DNA from: Entamoeba histolytica HM-1:IMSS
Lineage: Eukaryota > Evosea > Mastigamoebida > Endamoebidae
NCBI RefSeq assembly: GCF_000208925.1
Contig: NW_001915017.1
Coordinates: 1-38,246, forward strand
Reading direction: 5' to 3'
DNA length: 38,246 bases
Shown: piece by piece, positions 20,311-31,100 of the stretch
Layout: each line of letters starts with the position of its first letter
Numbering within the stretch: position 1 is the stretch's first letter
Translations under genes and position numbers: made by a program
The notes under the pieces: model-generated
Seen by the model: only the letters and a program-made list of their open reading frames with translations
Databases searched by the model: none
What the model was told of the DNA's origin: nothing

Positions 20311-21265
20311 TTAATTATTTGGTTTATTTAAAGGATCAAAGAATGGATGTTTTAAAGCATCAGCAGCAGAAATTCTTTTTTCAGGAGTGTAGATAAACAT
20401 TTTTTGTAAAAGATCAACTGCACGTTCATCTGTATGAAAAATTGTATGAAGATCTTTTGCTTTCCATTTAGGGAAAGTAGAAAGGTAAAAAGGGAGTTTA
20501 GTGACACCATTCCAAATGTCTTCAGTTGGAGTTCCTAATTGAGAGAAGATTTTAAATAATTGATCAATTTTACATCTCCCTTTAAACAATTCTTCTTTAT
20601 TAATTAATTCTCCAAAGATAGCTGCAGTAGACCATATATCTATTGCACCTCCATATTGAGTTGCCCCAAGAAGAATCTCTGGTGCACGGTACCATAATGT
20701 AACAACTTCAGAAGTATACTTACGATCATTTATTGTTGTAAGTCTTGCAAGACCAAAATCACCTAATTTAATTGTTCCATTTTTATTAATTAAGATATTT
20801 TGTGGTTTCATATCTCTGTGAAGTATTTGATGATAATGGCAAAAAGCAAGTCCTTGAAGTATTTGATATACAATTGATCTTGTTTCATTAATTGGAATTT
20901 TTGAAGACCTCGACATAAACTGATATAAATCTTCATCACAAAATTCAAATACTAAATACAAGAATTTATCTTCTAAGTAAATGTCATATAAACTATATTT
21001 TATCAGTACTTTCTTTTTATCTTTTTTTATCTTCTTTTATTTATTTTTATTTCATTTTATATTAAACAAACTCTACTACATTAGGATGTTTCAGTTCAAG
21101 TAATACAGCTATTTCTCTTACTGATGTAACTGGAATACCATCATCCTCTCGTTCTTGTTTTATTTTTTTAAGTGCAACATATCTATTACAGACTGTGTCC
21201 CATGCTTTACAAACAACACCATATGTTCCTTCTCCTAATTGTTGTTTTTTCTCATATCTTGTCAT
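20311..21265 (-). CDS. Cyclin-dependent kinase, two exons, 291 residues
   Basis: Exons are 21265-21072 and 20992-20311, joined across a 79-base intron that splits Asp65. The joined sequence at the junction reads [21 protein letters not shown], as CDKs require, confirming the splice. The kinase has GEGTYGVV (11-18) with Thr14/Tyr15 inhibitory sites, Lys33, a cyclin-binding helix PVTSVRE (45-51) where CDK1 has PSTAIRE, HRD (123-125), DFG (143-145), an activating Thr158 in [14 protein letters not shown], and the usual C-lobe. At 291 residues it has the length of CDK1/CDK2. It should regulate cell-cycle progression with a cyclin partner. The altered PSTAIRE helix makes the exact CDK subtype uncertain. 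Confidence 0.95.
20993..21071 (-). other. Spliceosomal intron of the CDK gene
   Basis: On the coding strand the 79-base intron begins GTTTGT and ends TATAG, the Entamoeba norm. Exon 1 otherwise hits a stop two codons after the splice point. Removing the intron restores the conserved kinase segment. The intron interior is purine/AT-rich. Confidence 0.93.
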
Positions 21266-21673
21266 TGTATTTTATACTTCTTTTTTAATACTTTTCTTGT
21301 TCGTTTGTTCTTTATACCCTTTTATTTGGCATTTATAATATTTTTAATTCCACATCATCTACTTTTATATTTTATTTAGCTTTTTTTGGTAAATTCTTAT
21401 TTCTTGTTGCCTCTTCTTTTTATCTTTCTCTTTAATTTATTTTGATTTTTATTATGGTTTATTATTAATTACTTTTACTATATCTTCATTCTTATTGGAA
21501 TTTGAGTTTTTATTTTTACTCCTTTTAAGTCTCGCTTATAATAAAAATAAAGATTTTTTTATAAAATAATTTGTCTTTTGGAAGCTTGAAGAAGAGATGC
21601 TTGACAAGGGTTATTACAAGAGAGATTATAAAACTGTAAATGCAAACCTGATTAGACATTTTTCTAAGCTTTA
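21266..21673. other. Divergent promoter region of the CDK and GNAT genes
   Basis: This is 408 bases of T-rich sequence between two outward-facing start codons. No clear GTATTTAAA element was found. A minus frame overlapping the GNAT start was rejected as compositional. Confidence 0.5.
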
Positions 21674-22168
21674 ATGGACTTTGAATCAAAAATAGTTCAA
21701 TTGAAAGATATTCCAAAATTACAAGAAATCACGAAGATTACTTTCTATTCAACTTATAATGATAATTTACTCAGTCCAGAGGCAAGAGATGCGATTTATA
21801 AGTATTTATACAATACTGAACAATTGAAACAACAAATTAATTCAAATTATCAATTTGTTTTTCATTATGTCAATTTACAATTATTTGGTTATACAGGAAT
21901 TGAATATAATTCTTCAGAAGATTATTGTTATTTGCATGACTTTTATTTATTACCTTCATTCAGAGGTCAAGGACTTGGTCATAAATTAATGGATAAAGTA
22001 AAAGATATGGCAATAGAACATCATTATAAAAAAATTCATTTAAATTGTCACCAACAAAATACTGCACGTCAATTTTATGAAAAACAAGGATTTCATTTTG
22101 TTAAGAATTTAAATACGATTTTTAATGGGTTTGACCTACTTGATATGGAAATGGAATTTAATTTTTAA
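21674..22168 (+). CDS. GNAT-family N-acetyltransferase
   Basis: This 164-residue protein has the GCN5-related acetyltransferase fold. The acetyl-CoA pyrophosphate loop is RGQGLG (97-102), preceded by the beta4 strand YCYLHDFYLLPSF. The C-terminal motif B is NTARQFYEKQGFHFVKN (129-145), matching the family N..A..FYEK.GF pattern. The length is typical for a single GNAT domain. The acceptor (protein, polyamine or other amine) cannot be told. The ATG at 21674 lies shortly before the first predicted strand. A short A-rich tract and then a candidate RNA gene follow downstream. Confidence 0.88.
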   Translation: MDFESKIVQLKDIPKLQEITKITFYSTYNDNLLSPEARDAIYKYLYNTEQLKQQINSNYQFVFHYVNLQLFGYTGIEYNSSEDYCYLHDFYLLPSFRGQGLGHKLMDKVKDMAIEHHYKKIHLNCHQQNTARQFYEKQGFHFVKNLNTIFNGFDLLDMEMEFNF

Positions 22169-22234
22169 TTTAAAATTAAGTGAATTTAATTAATATTTAA
22201 TACCCATAATTATTAATTTTATTATATATAACTT

Positions 22235-22242
22235 TATTTAAA
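22235..22242 (+). promoter_or_regulatory. TATA-like element before the candidate RNA
   Basis: TATTTAAA matches 8 of 9 bases of the Entamoeba GTATTTAAA core element and lies 18 bases upstream of the structured sequence that starts at 22260. A poly(A) run follows it. The A+T-rich context makes a chance match quite possible. Confidence 0.3.
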
Positions 22243-22259
22243 AAAAAAAAAAATAATAT

Positions 22260-22377
22260 ATTGCGAAATGAAGAATATCCTCTGTCTTAGGCGTCTCTGG
22301 TCGTATAGTGATTCGAACCCTCTATACACATGTCCAGGCATTCAGTGCTGTTAAAAAAGTATCTGATCGCAATTTTT
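22260..22377 (+). ncRNA. Candidate small structured RNA, C/D-snoRNA-like
   Basis: An island of higher G+C sits between two genes. Its ends pair perfectly: ATTGCGA (22260-22266) with TCGCAAT (22367-22373). Just inside the 5' arm is ATGAAGA (22268-22274), one base from the C-box consensus RTGATGA. Just inside the 3' arm is an exact D box, CTGA (22363-22366). An inner hairpin arm pairs TCTGG (22296-22300) with CCAGG (22334-22338) and GTATAG (22303-22308) with CTATAC (22322-22327). A T5 run (22373-22377) ends the element. Terminal stem plus C and D boxes is the layout of box C/D guide snoRNAs. The imperfect C box and lack of a recognised rRNA target keep this provisional. It is not a tRNA, although GATTCGAACCC resembles a B box. 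Confidence 0.4.
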
Positions 22378-22491
22378 GATAAATTCTTAAATGAATAGAA
22401 AGTGAAGTTATTTTAAAACTATAAAGAAATTATTATTTATAAAAGAAATAACCACAAAATAAAACCATAGAAAAGAACAAGATTTTTTCAG

Positions 22492-23520
22492 ATGAAAAAG
22501 TCACAAGTCGAAAGGACAAGAAGAGTTGAAAAAGAGTATTCTTTAGAAGAAACTTCTTTATTTGACTTTTTAAACGGACTTCATGCAATTCAAAAAGTTT
22601 GAAAAAAGTTCATTTTAAAAAAACAAAGAAAAAGAAATATAATGTTAATTGGTAGATTCATGTTATTGAATTTGAAGCAAATGAATTAATTCATGACATT
22701 ATTCAGAATAAAGAAACTATTAAAGTTGATTGTAAATTAAATGATTTAATTGAATTAATACAATTATTTCCTAATTGTGAAATAATTTCACAAACAACAT
22801 TATTAAGTCCATTTATTATTCAGATATATAACCAAAAAGTTCATTTCATTCTTGAGTCTCAAGAGTATCAATGTTTAGGTATTATAGGTCAATTAGACAA
22901 AATAACAAATCGTTATTGTTTGTTCTTTCTATTCTTTATTTATTTAATATATTCATATTTTAGATATTCAAATACCTTTTTCACAATTGGATAAATACAA
23001 AGAAAAATTCCTTCATTTTCCTTCAATATCATATCTTATTTGGTCTCCTCAAACAGACAATTTAAAAGAATATTTAACTTCTCATCAAATGTCAATAAAG
23101 ATCCAACCACATTATTTTATTCAACAACACTATAAAAATTCTCCTTTCGATTTATCAAGTGATAATGTGTATGATTGTATCGGTGGTATTTGTGCTGGTG
23201 TCCATTCTATATTAGACCCTTATGATACTGTCTCTTTTAATGTTACTCGTTTAATTAATGGTAAACAACGTAATGTTTATCATTCAATTATTCAAGGTAC
23301 TCTTCAATTTTCTATCACTAAAAATACTTTCTTATCATATAATTCTTGTCCTAAAGTTATTGTTCTTTATTGTTACAACTCAGCTCCACTTCTTAACAAA
23401 GAAGTACATCATGGATTTAATCAAACAAATAACAGTATGATTATTACTCTGCTTTTTAACGAGAATAAAGTCAAGACTTTTGTTGAATTTCCTTATTGTG
23501 ACCATTTCTCACTACATTGA
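22492..23520 (+). CDS. Three-exon gene, 307-residue protein of unknown function
   Basis: The proposed exons are 22492-22596, 22656-22917 and 22964-23520, giving one continuous 307-codon frame. Exon 1 begins MKKSQVERTRRVEKEYSLEE and ends in frame at HAIQK. Exon 2 starts IHVIEFEANELIHDI. Exon 3 continues YIQIPFSQLDKYKEK and ends at a TGA after the residues DHFSLH. Both junctions fall at GT...TAG boundaries and each removes an immediate stop. The protein is soluble, with no signal peptide or membrane helix, and looks like alternating strands and helices in two similar-sized halves. I recognise no family. A Cys-Ile-Gly-Gly-Ile-Cys stretch is present mid-protein. It lies in the same direction as, and 109 bases before, the Skp1 gene. 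Confidence 0.7.
22597..22655 (+). other. Intron 1 of the 307-residue protein gene
   Basis: This 59-base intron begins GTTTGA (one base from the usual GTTTGT) and ends TTGGTAG. Exon 1 would otherwise terminate at the TGA contained in the splice site itself. Phase 0. Confidence 0.65.
22918..22963 (+). other. Intron 2 of the 307-residue protein gene
   Basis: This 46-base intron begins GTTTGT and ends ATTTTAG with a T-rich interior. It splits a Tyr codon. It is very short but within the Entamoeba range. Confidence 0.8.
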
Positions 23521-23629
23521 AACTATACTTAAATAAAAAACTTAATTATTTTATTCTATTCTTCCTTTGCTGTTTAAAAACTAAAAACTTAAAAATTAAA
23601 TTAAACTCTTTATTTTAGTTATCAATAAT

Positions 23630-24112
23630 ATGGCAGAAACAGGTTCTATGGTTACATTAGTTAGCTGTGACAATGAGAATTTTCAAGTAGAAAAAGCAAT
23701 TGCACAAGAAATTGGAGCAGTTAGAAATTTATTAGAAGACTTTCAAACTGAGAAAATAATTCCATTGACCCAAGTAAATAAAGAGACTTTAAAGAAAATG
23801 ATAGATTTTATTAGCCATCACCATCAATACCCTTTCCTTGGAGGAAATGAAAGTGAAAAAAAAGGACAATTAACATCATGGGACTATTCTTTCTTCGATT
23901 TGGACCAACAAAAATTATTTGAATTAATTATCGCTGCAAACAATTTAGACGTACAAGTATTATTAGAATTAGGTTGCAAATATATTGCTGAAATGATTAA
24001 AGGAAAAAGTGTTGAAGAACTTAGAAGTACTTTTGGAATTATTAATGATTTCACCAAAGAAGAAGAAGCAGAAATTAAACAAAAGAATAAATGGTTAGAA
24101 GAATTTGTTTAA
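23630..24112 (+). CDS. SKP1: Skp1-family SCF ubiquitin-ligase adaptor
   Basis: This 160-residue protein is the adaptor that bridges cullin and F-box proteins in SCF E3 ligases. It has the BTB/POZ-like N-terminal part (VTLVSCDNENFQVEKAIAQE, matching the Skp1 strand 1 / helix 1) and IIPLTQVNKETLKKMIDF. The characteristic helix pair is WDYSFFDLDQQKLFELIIAANNLDVQVLLELGCKYIAEMIKGKS. The F-box-binding tail carries the Skp1 pattern of an acidic EEEAEIKQKNKWLEEF. The length is standard. The protein is cytosolic/nuclear. Whether it is the only Skp1 of the organism cannot be judged. Confidence 0.93.
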   Translation: MAETGSMVTLVSCDNENFQVEKAIAQEIGAVRNLLEDFQTEKIIPLTQVNKETLKKMIDFISHHHQYPFLGGNESEKKGQLTSWDYSFFDLDQQKLFELIIAANNLDVQVLLELGCKYIAEMIKGKSVEELRSTFGIINDFTKEEEAEIKQKNKWLEEFV

Positions 24113-24745
24113 TTCATATCTTAATTTTCTTTTTTTTAGATCTTTATAAACAAGAATTTAAAATTAAACTTCATTTCATTGAAAAATCAGTATAAATAAA
24201 TGTTAGATAATTAAGTGTTTATATTTTTGTCATATATCCTTCCTTTTTCAGTTGAGATTAATCCAATCGTACTTCCTAACAAATAAAAAAAAAACATAAT
24301 GAAAAATATAAATGAATAAAATTCCAACATATTGAGAAATGATTGATTAAGTTGATTCAATTTATTTGATATTAATGTTTTTTATTTTTATTTTTATTTT
24401 TATTTTCTTTTTAGTTGGTTATTTCATTATTAAGATTATCATTTTTATTTCTTGTATATGTTGATTGTTCATTCAATTAAATGGTGTTATTGTGTTTATT
24501 TGATTTAGTATTAACATTAACATTTATCTCATTTCTTTTGTTATTATTCAATGTTCTTTCGATTTTCTTATGAATAAATACCATTTGGATATTATTTTAT
24601 CATTATTCTTATTGTTAATTGCTTTTCTGTTATTCTTTGTTTTGTTGATTATTGAAGTATCTATCAATTATTAATTACTATAACAAATTATTCTTTGATG
24701 TTTGAATGTGTTGATTTAATGGGATGTTTGTGTGTTTGAAATGTC

Positions 24746-24767
24746 ACATTCAAATTGGTTTGAATGT
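24746..24767 (-). repeat. Perfect 9-bp hairpin downstream of Hsp70
   Basis: ACATTCAAA (24746-24754), 4-base loop TTGG, TTTGAATGT (24759-24767). A further copy of the arm, TTTGAATGTG (24701-24710), pairs equally well with CACATTCAAA (24745-24754), so two alternative hairpins can form. It lies ~37 bases after the Hsp70 stop on its coding strand. Confidence 0.85.
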
Positions 24768-24772
24768 TCCAG

Positions 24773-24802
24773 AATAACATCGTAAACTAAAAAGATGTTA
24801 TT
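24773..24802 (-). repeat. Perfect 9-bp hairpin one base after the Hsp70 stop codon
   Basis: AATAACATC (24773-24781), 12-base loop, GATGTTATT (24794-24802). The stop codon of the Hsp70 gene occupies 24804-24806, so the hairpin is the start of its 3' untranslated region. Confidence 0.85.
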
Positions 24803-24803
24803 G

Positions 24804-26702
24804 TTAGTTAAAAGAAGAATGAAAAGAAGAAAGAGAATAGAAAGAATGAGTGAAATTATCAAGAAATGATTTAATTTGAACAGAAGATGCATGAGGATTT
24901 GAATTGAACCACGAGTTTATGATTTGAATTTCATTAGATTTACCTTGTTTTTTAAGGATATGAAGAAGACGATTTTTTTCAGAGTGAAGACTTTTGATTT
25001 TCTTCAATTCAACATCTTGAATATCTAACAAATTGGATCGTTGAATAAGTGTTGGAAGATTTGCTTGCTTGTCTTTTTGTTTCTTGTTACTCACTTCAAT
25101 TTCTTCTTGAAGCTTTAATTCTTTAGGTTCTATAGTTCGTGCAATGACATGAATCGTTCCATCTAATGTAATTTCACATTCAACTTCAAATCGAACTGCT
25201 CCTGCTGGAAGTTCAGGAAGTCCACTGATAGTAAATGTTTCTAAATAACTTAATTCTTCTTCTGTATTTCCTTCTCCTTCAAAAATTGGAAAACATGCCG
25301 TTGTTGAATATCCATTTGATGTTTTAAATTCTTGAACATGTTTTACTGGTAATCTTGTAAATCTTTTAATTAATGTACTAAATCCTTGTTTTGTTTTTAA
25401 TTGGATTGAATGAGATGTAATATCATTATATGTTGGAATGTTTATATCCTTTTCTTCTTTTTTTGAATTTATTTCTTCTTTCTTTGAATTTATTCCTTTT
25501 ACTAATTCTTCATTATTTGTATCTGTTTGTTTATTTATTCCTTCTTTAAAAAGTTCATATCCAACTAATGCTGCTCCTCTTGCAACTGTTTGGTCTGGAT
25601 CAATTTCTCGGTTTGGAATAAGATCAAAATATTCACTTACCATCTCTCGAATTTTAGGAATTTTACTTGTCCCACCAACAAGAATAACTTCTTCTACACT
25701 TTCTTTTCTTATACCTTTCTTTTGCATTGTTTTATCTTCAAACATACGTTCAATACATTTAATACATTTCTCAAAAATTTCTTTACTTGCTTCTTCAACT
25801 TCTTGTCTACTAATTTCAATATTTATTATTTCTTCTTCTTCTTCATAAAATTCACTCAAATCAAATGTACATCGTTGATTAGTACTTAAAATAATTTTAA
25901 TTTCTTCACTTATCTTTTCAATTCGATATTTCTTTCTTTTATAACTCTCTTCTGCTTTTTCTTTATCAATCTCTTTCCATTTCTTCATTAATATTTCTTC
26001 TACTTTTCTATCTATATCTTTTCCTCCTAAATGTCTTTCTCCTTCAGTTGCTATTACTTGTTGATTTCTTTTATTCATTCTAATTAATGTTATATCAAAT
26101 GTTCCTCCTCCAATATCAAATACAAGTATTGTTTTCCCTTCACAATATTTTTTATCATATCCATATGCAATTGCTGCCGCTGTTGGTTCATTTATTATTC
26201 CTATAACTTCTAATCCTGCTATTTCTCCTGCATATATCGTTGCTTTTCTTTCTTCATCTTTAAAATGTGCTGGTACTGCAATTACTGCTTTACGAGGTGC
26301 TATTTTATATTGTTCTTTAGCTTCTTCTATTAATTTCCGTATTATCATATTCCCTATTTCTTCCCCTGAATACCATTCCTCTTCACTTACTCCTATCTCT
26401 ACTTCCCCATTCCCTGCATTCCGTCGTATTCGATACTCTAATTTCTCCCCTTCTTTCTCTATCATTTCATCATATTTCTTCCCTATCAATCGTTTCGTAT
26501 CATATATTATCACCCCTTGTGAACTTCTTCTCGCTTCTTCCCCTATTATTCTCCCTTCTTTTGTAAATCTTACTATCGACTCAATCTTTTCTTTCCCTTC
26601 TTTACTCTTTATCACTTCAACCCTTTGATGATGTTCATCATATCTTGCCATACATGAATTTGTCGTTCCTAAATCTATTCCTACTACATACTCTTCATTC
26701 AT
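24804..26702 (-). CDS. Divergent Hsp70-family chaperone, 632 residues
   Basis: The ATP-driven Hsp70 nucleotide-binding domain is clear: GIDLGTTNS (8-16), [15 protein letters not shown], the phosphate-2 loop [16 protein letters not shown], and [10 protein letters not shown]. After [12 protein letters not shown] (~372-384) the usual short hydrophobic linker (DVLLLDVTP-type) is replaced by ~45 polar residues including two near-identical NSKKEE units. A shortened beta substrate domain follows ([33 protein letters not shown]). The C-terminus has no EEVD or KDEL-type signal. I chose the ATG at 26702 because the frame upstream to ~26780 lacks an ATG. The first third is strongly purine-rich on the coding strand. 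No organelle targeting peptide is seen, so a cytosolic role is likely. It may be a specialised paralogue rather than the main Hsp70. Confidence 0.88.
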   Translation of the reverse strand: MNEEYVVGIDLGTTNSCMARYDEHHQRVEVIKSKEGKEKIESIVRFTKEGRIIGEEARRSSQGVIIYDTKRLIGKKYDEMIEKEGEKLEYRIRRNAGNGEVEIGVSEEEWYSGEEIGNMIIRKLIEEAKEQYKIAPRKAVIAVPAHFKDEERKATIYAGEIAGLEVIGIINEPTAAAIAYGYDKKYCEGKTILVFDIGGGTFDITLIRMNKRNQQVIATEGERHLGGKDIDRKVEEILMKKWKEIDKEKAEESYKRKKYRIEKISEEIKIILSTNQRCTFDLSEFYEEEEEIINIEISRQEVEEASKEIFEKCIKCIERMFEDKTMQKKGIRKESVEEVILVGGTSKIPKIREMVSEYFDLIPNREIDPDQTVARGAALVGYELFKEGINKQTDTNNEELVKGINSKKEEINSKKEEKDINIPTYNDITSHSIQLKTKQGFSTLIKRFTRLPVKHVQEFKTSNGYSTTACFPIFEGEGNTEEELSYLETFTISGLPELPAGAVRFEVECEITLDGTIHVIARTIEPKELKLQEEIEVSNKKQKDKQANLPTLIQRSNLLDIQDVELKKIKSLHSEKNRLLHILKKQGKSNEIQIINSWFNSNPHASSVQIKSFLDNFTHSFYSLSSFHSSFN

Positions 26703-28165
26703 TTTTTTGCTTTTTATCTTTTCTTTGTTTTTTTGGTTTTTCTTTAGATTTGAAGTTGGTATATCAGAAACACCACACAAACCCTAAAATAAATCAAATC
26801 ATTACGTCTTCAGTAATTATCTGGTTATGACGTTGCTTTTGGATAGAGAATATATTACCAATTCTGCAAAGAGTGAAGTAAGATATTATGACTGTAATGT
26901 TGTTCACTTATTATAATATATCAGAAAGAATATATAATATAAAAGATAAAATACAAGAATCATAACATAAGAAATAAATAAAAATCAAGAGATATTACAA
27001 ACATGAAAAAGAATGAACGTAATGATAAAATTATTTTAAAATGAATAAATACTAAATGTAATTCATATATTCAAAATTAGTTACAAGAAATGTATTAATA
27101 ATTTAATCTATAAAAGTTGAATACACGTAATGAAAATCCAATATAATTGAAACATTAATAAATCATACAACATTTAGATCATATATCCCTCATATACATA
27201 ATAATGAAAAAGATACAAAGTTATTGAGATACATATTGAAGTGAAGAAATAATTAAATACCATAACCAGTAAATGTCATAAAGAAATAGAAAATATAAAT
27301 ATACAATATCCCCTTCATTGAATAATATCGACAGGTTGTTCAATAACATTTCATTATAACAAGGAATTATTGTTATGAAATAATATATCTTCAAAACAAT
27401 AAAATGAAAATATCTCAACCATAAATTTGAATGAATTAAATAATACAAAAATTATAAAAAAATTGATGAATATAAAGATAAGATAGTAGAAAGTATTACA
27501 GTTTTGATAAATAATGCATGAATTATTCTTAAATTAATGATAGAAATCTAAAGAAATAGAAAACGAAATTAAGACAAAAACAATACAAAATAAATGAGAG
27601 AGAATAAACATTAATTATAATGATGGAAATTTTGATGATGTAAACTCATAACAAAATATATTAAAAAAATACTCAAATAATTGAGTGAGAGATGAGGGTT
27701 TTAACAATAATTATATTTCAAACAATAAAAATTAAATATATACACTAATCAATATTTTAGATTCTTTTGTTATGTTTATTTTTCTTTTACATTTAGGTTA
27801 TTGTACTTTTCTTTTAGACATTATTTTAAAGAATTGTTTATTTTGTTTTCTTTTTTATCTTTTTTCTACATTCATTTTTCATGATTTGTTACTGTTAGTA
27901 AACTTTTCATTATCTATGTCAATTGTTACGTAGTTCTTGAGAGTAAAAACTATTAAAAATTTACACTTTTGATTAATTAACTCAACATCTAACAAATAAA
28001 AAGCTACTCAAAAGTTACGACCTAACAAACAAAATAAAAATATCATTGATATTCTTCAATTCTTTGTTAATCTTTTCTTTCATTAAAACTAACTTAAATA
28101 TCATTTTTCTTATAAACCATTAAAATATTTCTTATTTGATTATTTAATTATGGATCATTATTCTT
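26703..28165. other. Intergenic region, 1.46 kb, between Hsp70 and Igl
   Basis: This holds the presumed Hsp70 promoter and leader, then the 3' flank of Igl. On the Hsp70 coding strand two oppositely oriented GACGT cores (26804-26809 region and 26828-26832 region) lie ~110-130 bases before the ATG. I did not find a convincing heat-shock element. A minus frame at 27221-27448 was rejected as compositional. Confidence 0.5.
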
Positions 28166-31100
28166 TTAGAACATAAATGCTAACATGACTATCATCATCA
28201 TGATGAAAATGCCTTTAGCTCCATTACACTTTCCATCTTTTAATTTCCATCCATCTTCACATGTTGTGCATTCACCTTCTCCTGTACATTTAGTACAATG
28301 TGGCATATGTCTTGAACATGGAATACATGATCCCCAACTAGATGTGTAATATCCTTCAACACATACACATTCTCCTCCTTTTGCTTCTAAATATTCAGCA
28401 TTGCATCTCAAACAGTCTTTGGAATTACATGAATCACAAAACTCATTAACTTTAGCTTTGCATGATTGACATTCAATTTTATTATCTTCTGTAGAAGTGC
28501 CTTCAACATATCCATATGCACAAACACATGCTCCATTCACTGGTACTTCAGCAATATGATCTTTTGTTGAACATTTAGTACATTCTTCTACTATTTTCTT
28601 CTTCTCAGAATTACATCCTGTTTCTTGTTCTTCACAATCTTTCTTTACTCCAACACATTTAGTGCATGGTGATGTGCATGGTATACATGTTCCTTTAATC
28701 TCATCAAAATAGAATCCATCTACACATGCATTACATCCATTTCCACTAATTACCTTGTATGTATCACTCTCACATACTGTACATTCTGCGGCACTACTAC
28801 ATTCACTACAATGATTGGTACATGGCTTACATTCACCATTTGACATATAATAGCCTGTTTTACATTCATCACATTTACTTCCTATCTTTAATGGATCAGT
28901 ACATGTTAAACAAGTGTCTTTATCTGAACATGTTGCACATTTATCATCACATTTAGCACACCCATTCTTTTCTCCTTCTTTTGGATAATAATTAGACTCA
29001 ATACATGTAGTACAATTACTATAAGGACTACGTCCACTAAAACCATCTGAACATTCTGTTGCATAGATATATCCTGTTCTACTATCAACATTACATGTGT
29101 CAGTAGTTTTACATCCTGGATATTTTGAAAGGTCAGAGCAACTTTGACACGTTCCATTTTCAAGTTGAACTGTTCCTGTTAGACAAGCACATGTTGGTGG
29201 TTTAATGTCTACAGAACTTTGGTCAGTGCATGTCACACATTCAATCTCCTTTTTATCGGCACTATATTTACATGTTTTACATTTTGCAGGACATGGACTA
29301 CAATACACTCCATCTGTTGGACTTTCAATTTGATAAAATCCATCTTTACATACAGTACATTGTGCATTTGAACCACTAGCAGCAAGAACTAAATTAGTGT
29401 CTTCACATATAATACATGCTGTTGCTGAACATGCTGAACAATGTCCATATTTGTCCTTTTTAGTAGAACAAAGTTGGCATTTATTATTTTCATCTTTAAA
29501 AGCATTAGAAGCACACTGGGCACACTCCTTTGTTTGTGAATCAACAATATAAGCTGAGTCATCACATTCAAGACATGTAATAAATCCATCACTAATCTTA
29601 TAGTGACCTTCTTCTTTGCAATTATTATTTAGTTGTGCACAACTTTTCTTCTTATCTTCTGCATTTAGTCCTTCTTTATACTCAGGAGTATCCTTTTTGC
29701 AAGCGCATTCATTATCTTTATCTCTTGTAGAGACACCTTGAATATTTTCATAACATTCACTACATACAACTTTACTTTTAGAACTATCATAAGAGCAACT
29801 AGAACAACTAGCTGGACATTCTTGACATTTATTGTTTTGATCAAAATAATGTGCATCACCACAAGAACATTTACCATTACTATCTACATGTGATCCAACT
29901 GGACATTGTGTACAAATGTTTTCATTGGCTGCTCTTTCACATGATGGAAGTTTTGTTTTGATTGAAACACAGTCTGATGCTTTGTCAACTGACTTTGGAA
30001 TATATTTGTCATTACATTCACAATCATTCTTAACATCTCTATCCTTACCAACACAGCCAATAGTAATTTTATTATCTGAACCTTTAGTAACACTGAAATA
30101 ATATGGTAAATAAAGATCCTTAAGTGGACAATAATAAGTATTATCAGATGCTTTAAATGCATTCAAATATTGTTCATATTGATCATATCCTCTCATCTTA
30201 CACACTTGATGGTTGTTACCACTAGTACCAAGGACTTTTTTAACATCAAAATTATAGCAATGAGTTCCATTCAATGTAAGTCCATTCTCACATTTATAAC
30301 AAATAGTATCATCATCACTACATAATAAACATCCTGGAAGTTTGCATGGCCCATCAGTTGATGTTAAGTGTGCACTTCTAAGATTTAACTTACCTGGAAC
30401 TGGTGTTTGGGAAGTAAGACATTCAGTAAATGGATCTGGACAAAGTGAACATCTCTTTTTATCTCCATCTTTTTCTAAATAATAACCTTTTTGACATTCT
30501 GTCTTTGCAGATGTTTTGAAACCATCATTTAAATTTGGTGAACACTTTCCTGCACCTGTTAAGAAATATCCATCATCACATTTTGTACATTTATTTTCTT
30601 CTGTTGGTGAGAATAAACGACAATGATTCTTGACACAAACTCCATCAGAAACAGTACATCTTTTATTACATGATTCACAATGTTCAGCGTTATAAATACT
30701 ACACTCGTTACCTTCTGAGAGATCTTTTGAGTTATCAATTGTACATACCTTACATTCTGTACCATTTAAATAATAACCTTCCATACAACCATTACACTTA
30801 TCAGAATTCATCTTTGAACAATGATCTGGGTATTTAGTACATTTTTTTTCAGTATTAATATAATATCCATCTGCACATTGGTTACAAGAGCTTTCAACTT
30901 GTAAAATACACTTTTCAATCTTTTCATTCTTTTTAGTACATTGACCACTTTGAAGAGAATACATACCAAAACATTTATCACATTGTTTTGAAGATGAATC
31001 TTTTGCGGTAAGACCAACACAATTTTCTGCATGTTCGTCTGTAGTTACTGTATCACATAACTTCTGACCTCCATTAGTAGTAGTAGACATTCCAATAACA

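Larger units (their letters stand above)
24113..24803. other. Intergenic region between the convergent Skp1 and Hsp70 genes
   Basis: This is T-rich DNA holding the 3' ends of both genes, a short TTTTTA microsatellite (~24378-24405), and the inverted repeats described separately at 24701-24802. No gene was seen. Confidence 0.7.

Noticed and set aside
22295..22340. tRNA-like strings TCGTATAGTG and GATTCGAACCC
   Set aside because: A-box-like and B-box-like strings are adjacent instead of ~30-60 bases apart, and no acceptor stem, anticodon arm or 5-bp T stem can be folded on either strand.
24378..24405. TTTTTA microsatellite
   Set aside because: It is a short simple repeat of a kind common in such A+T-rich DNA, with no sign of function.
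26703..26780. 26-codon upstream extension of the Hsp70 frame
   Set aside because: It begins at TTG with no ATG, is low in complexity and Lys/Asn-rich, and the Hsp70 domain starts just after the ATG at 26702.
27221..27448. 75-codon minus-strand frame
   Set aside because: It is Tyr/Leu/Ile-rich with no structure beyond base composition, within an intergenic region.
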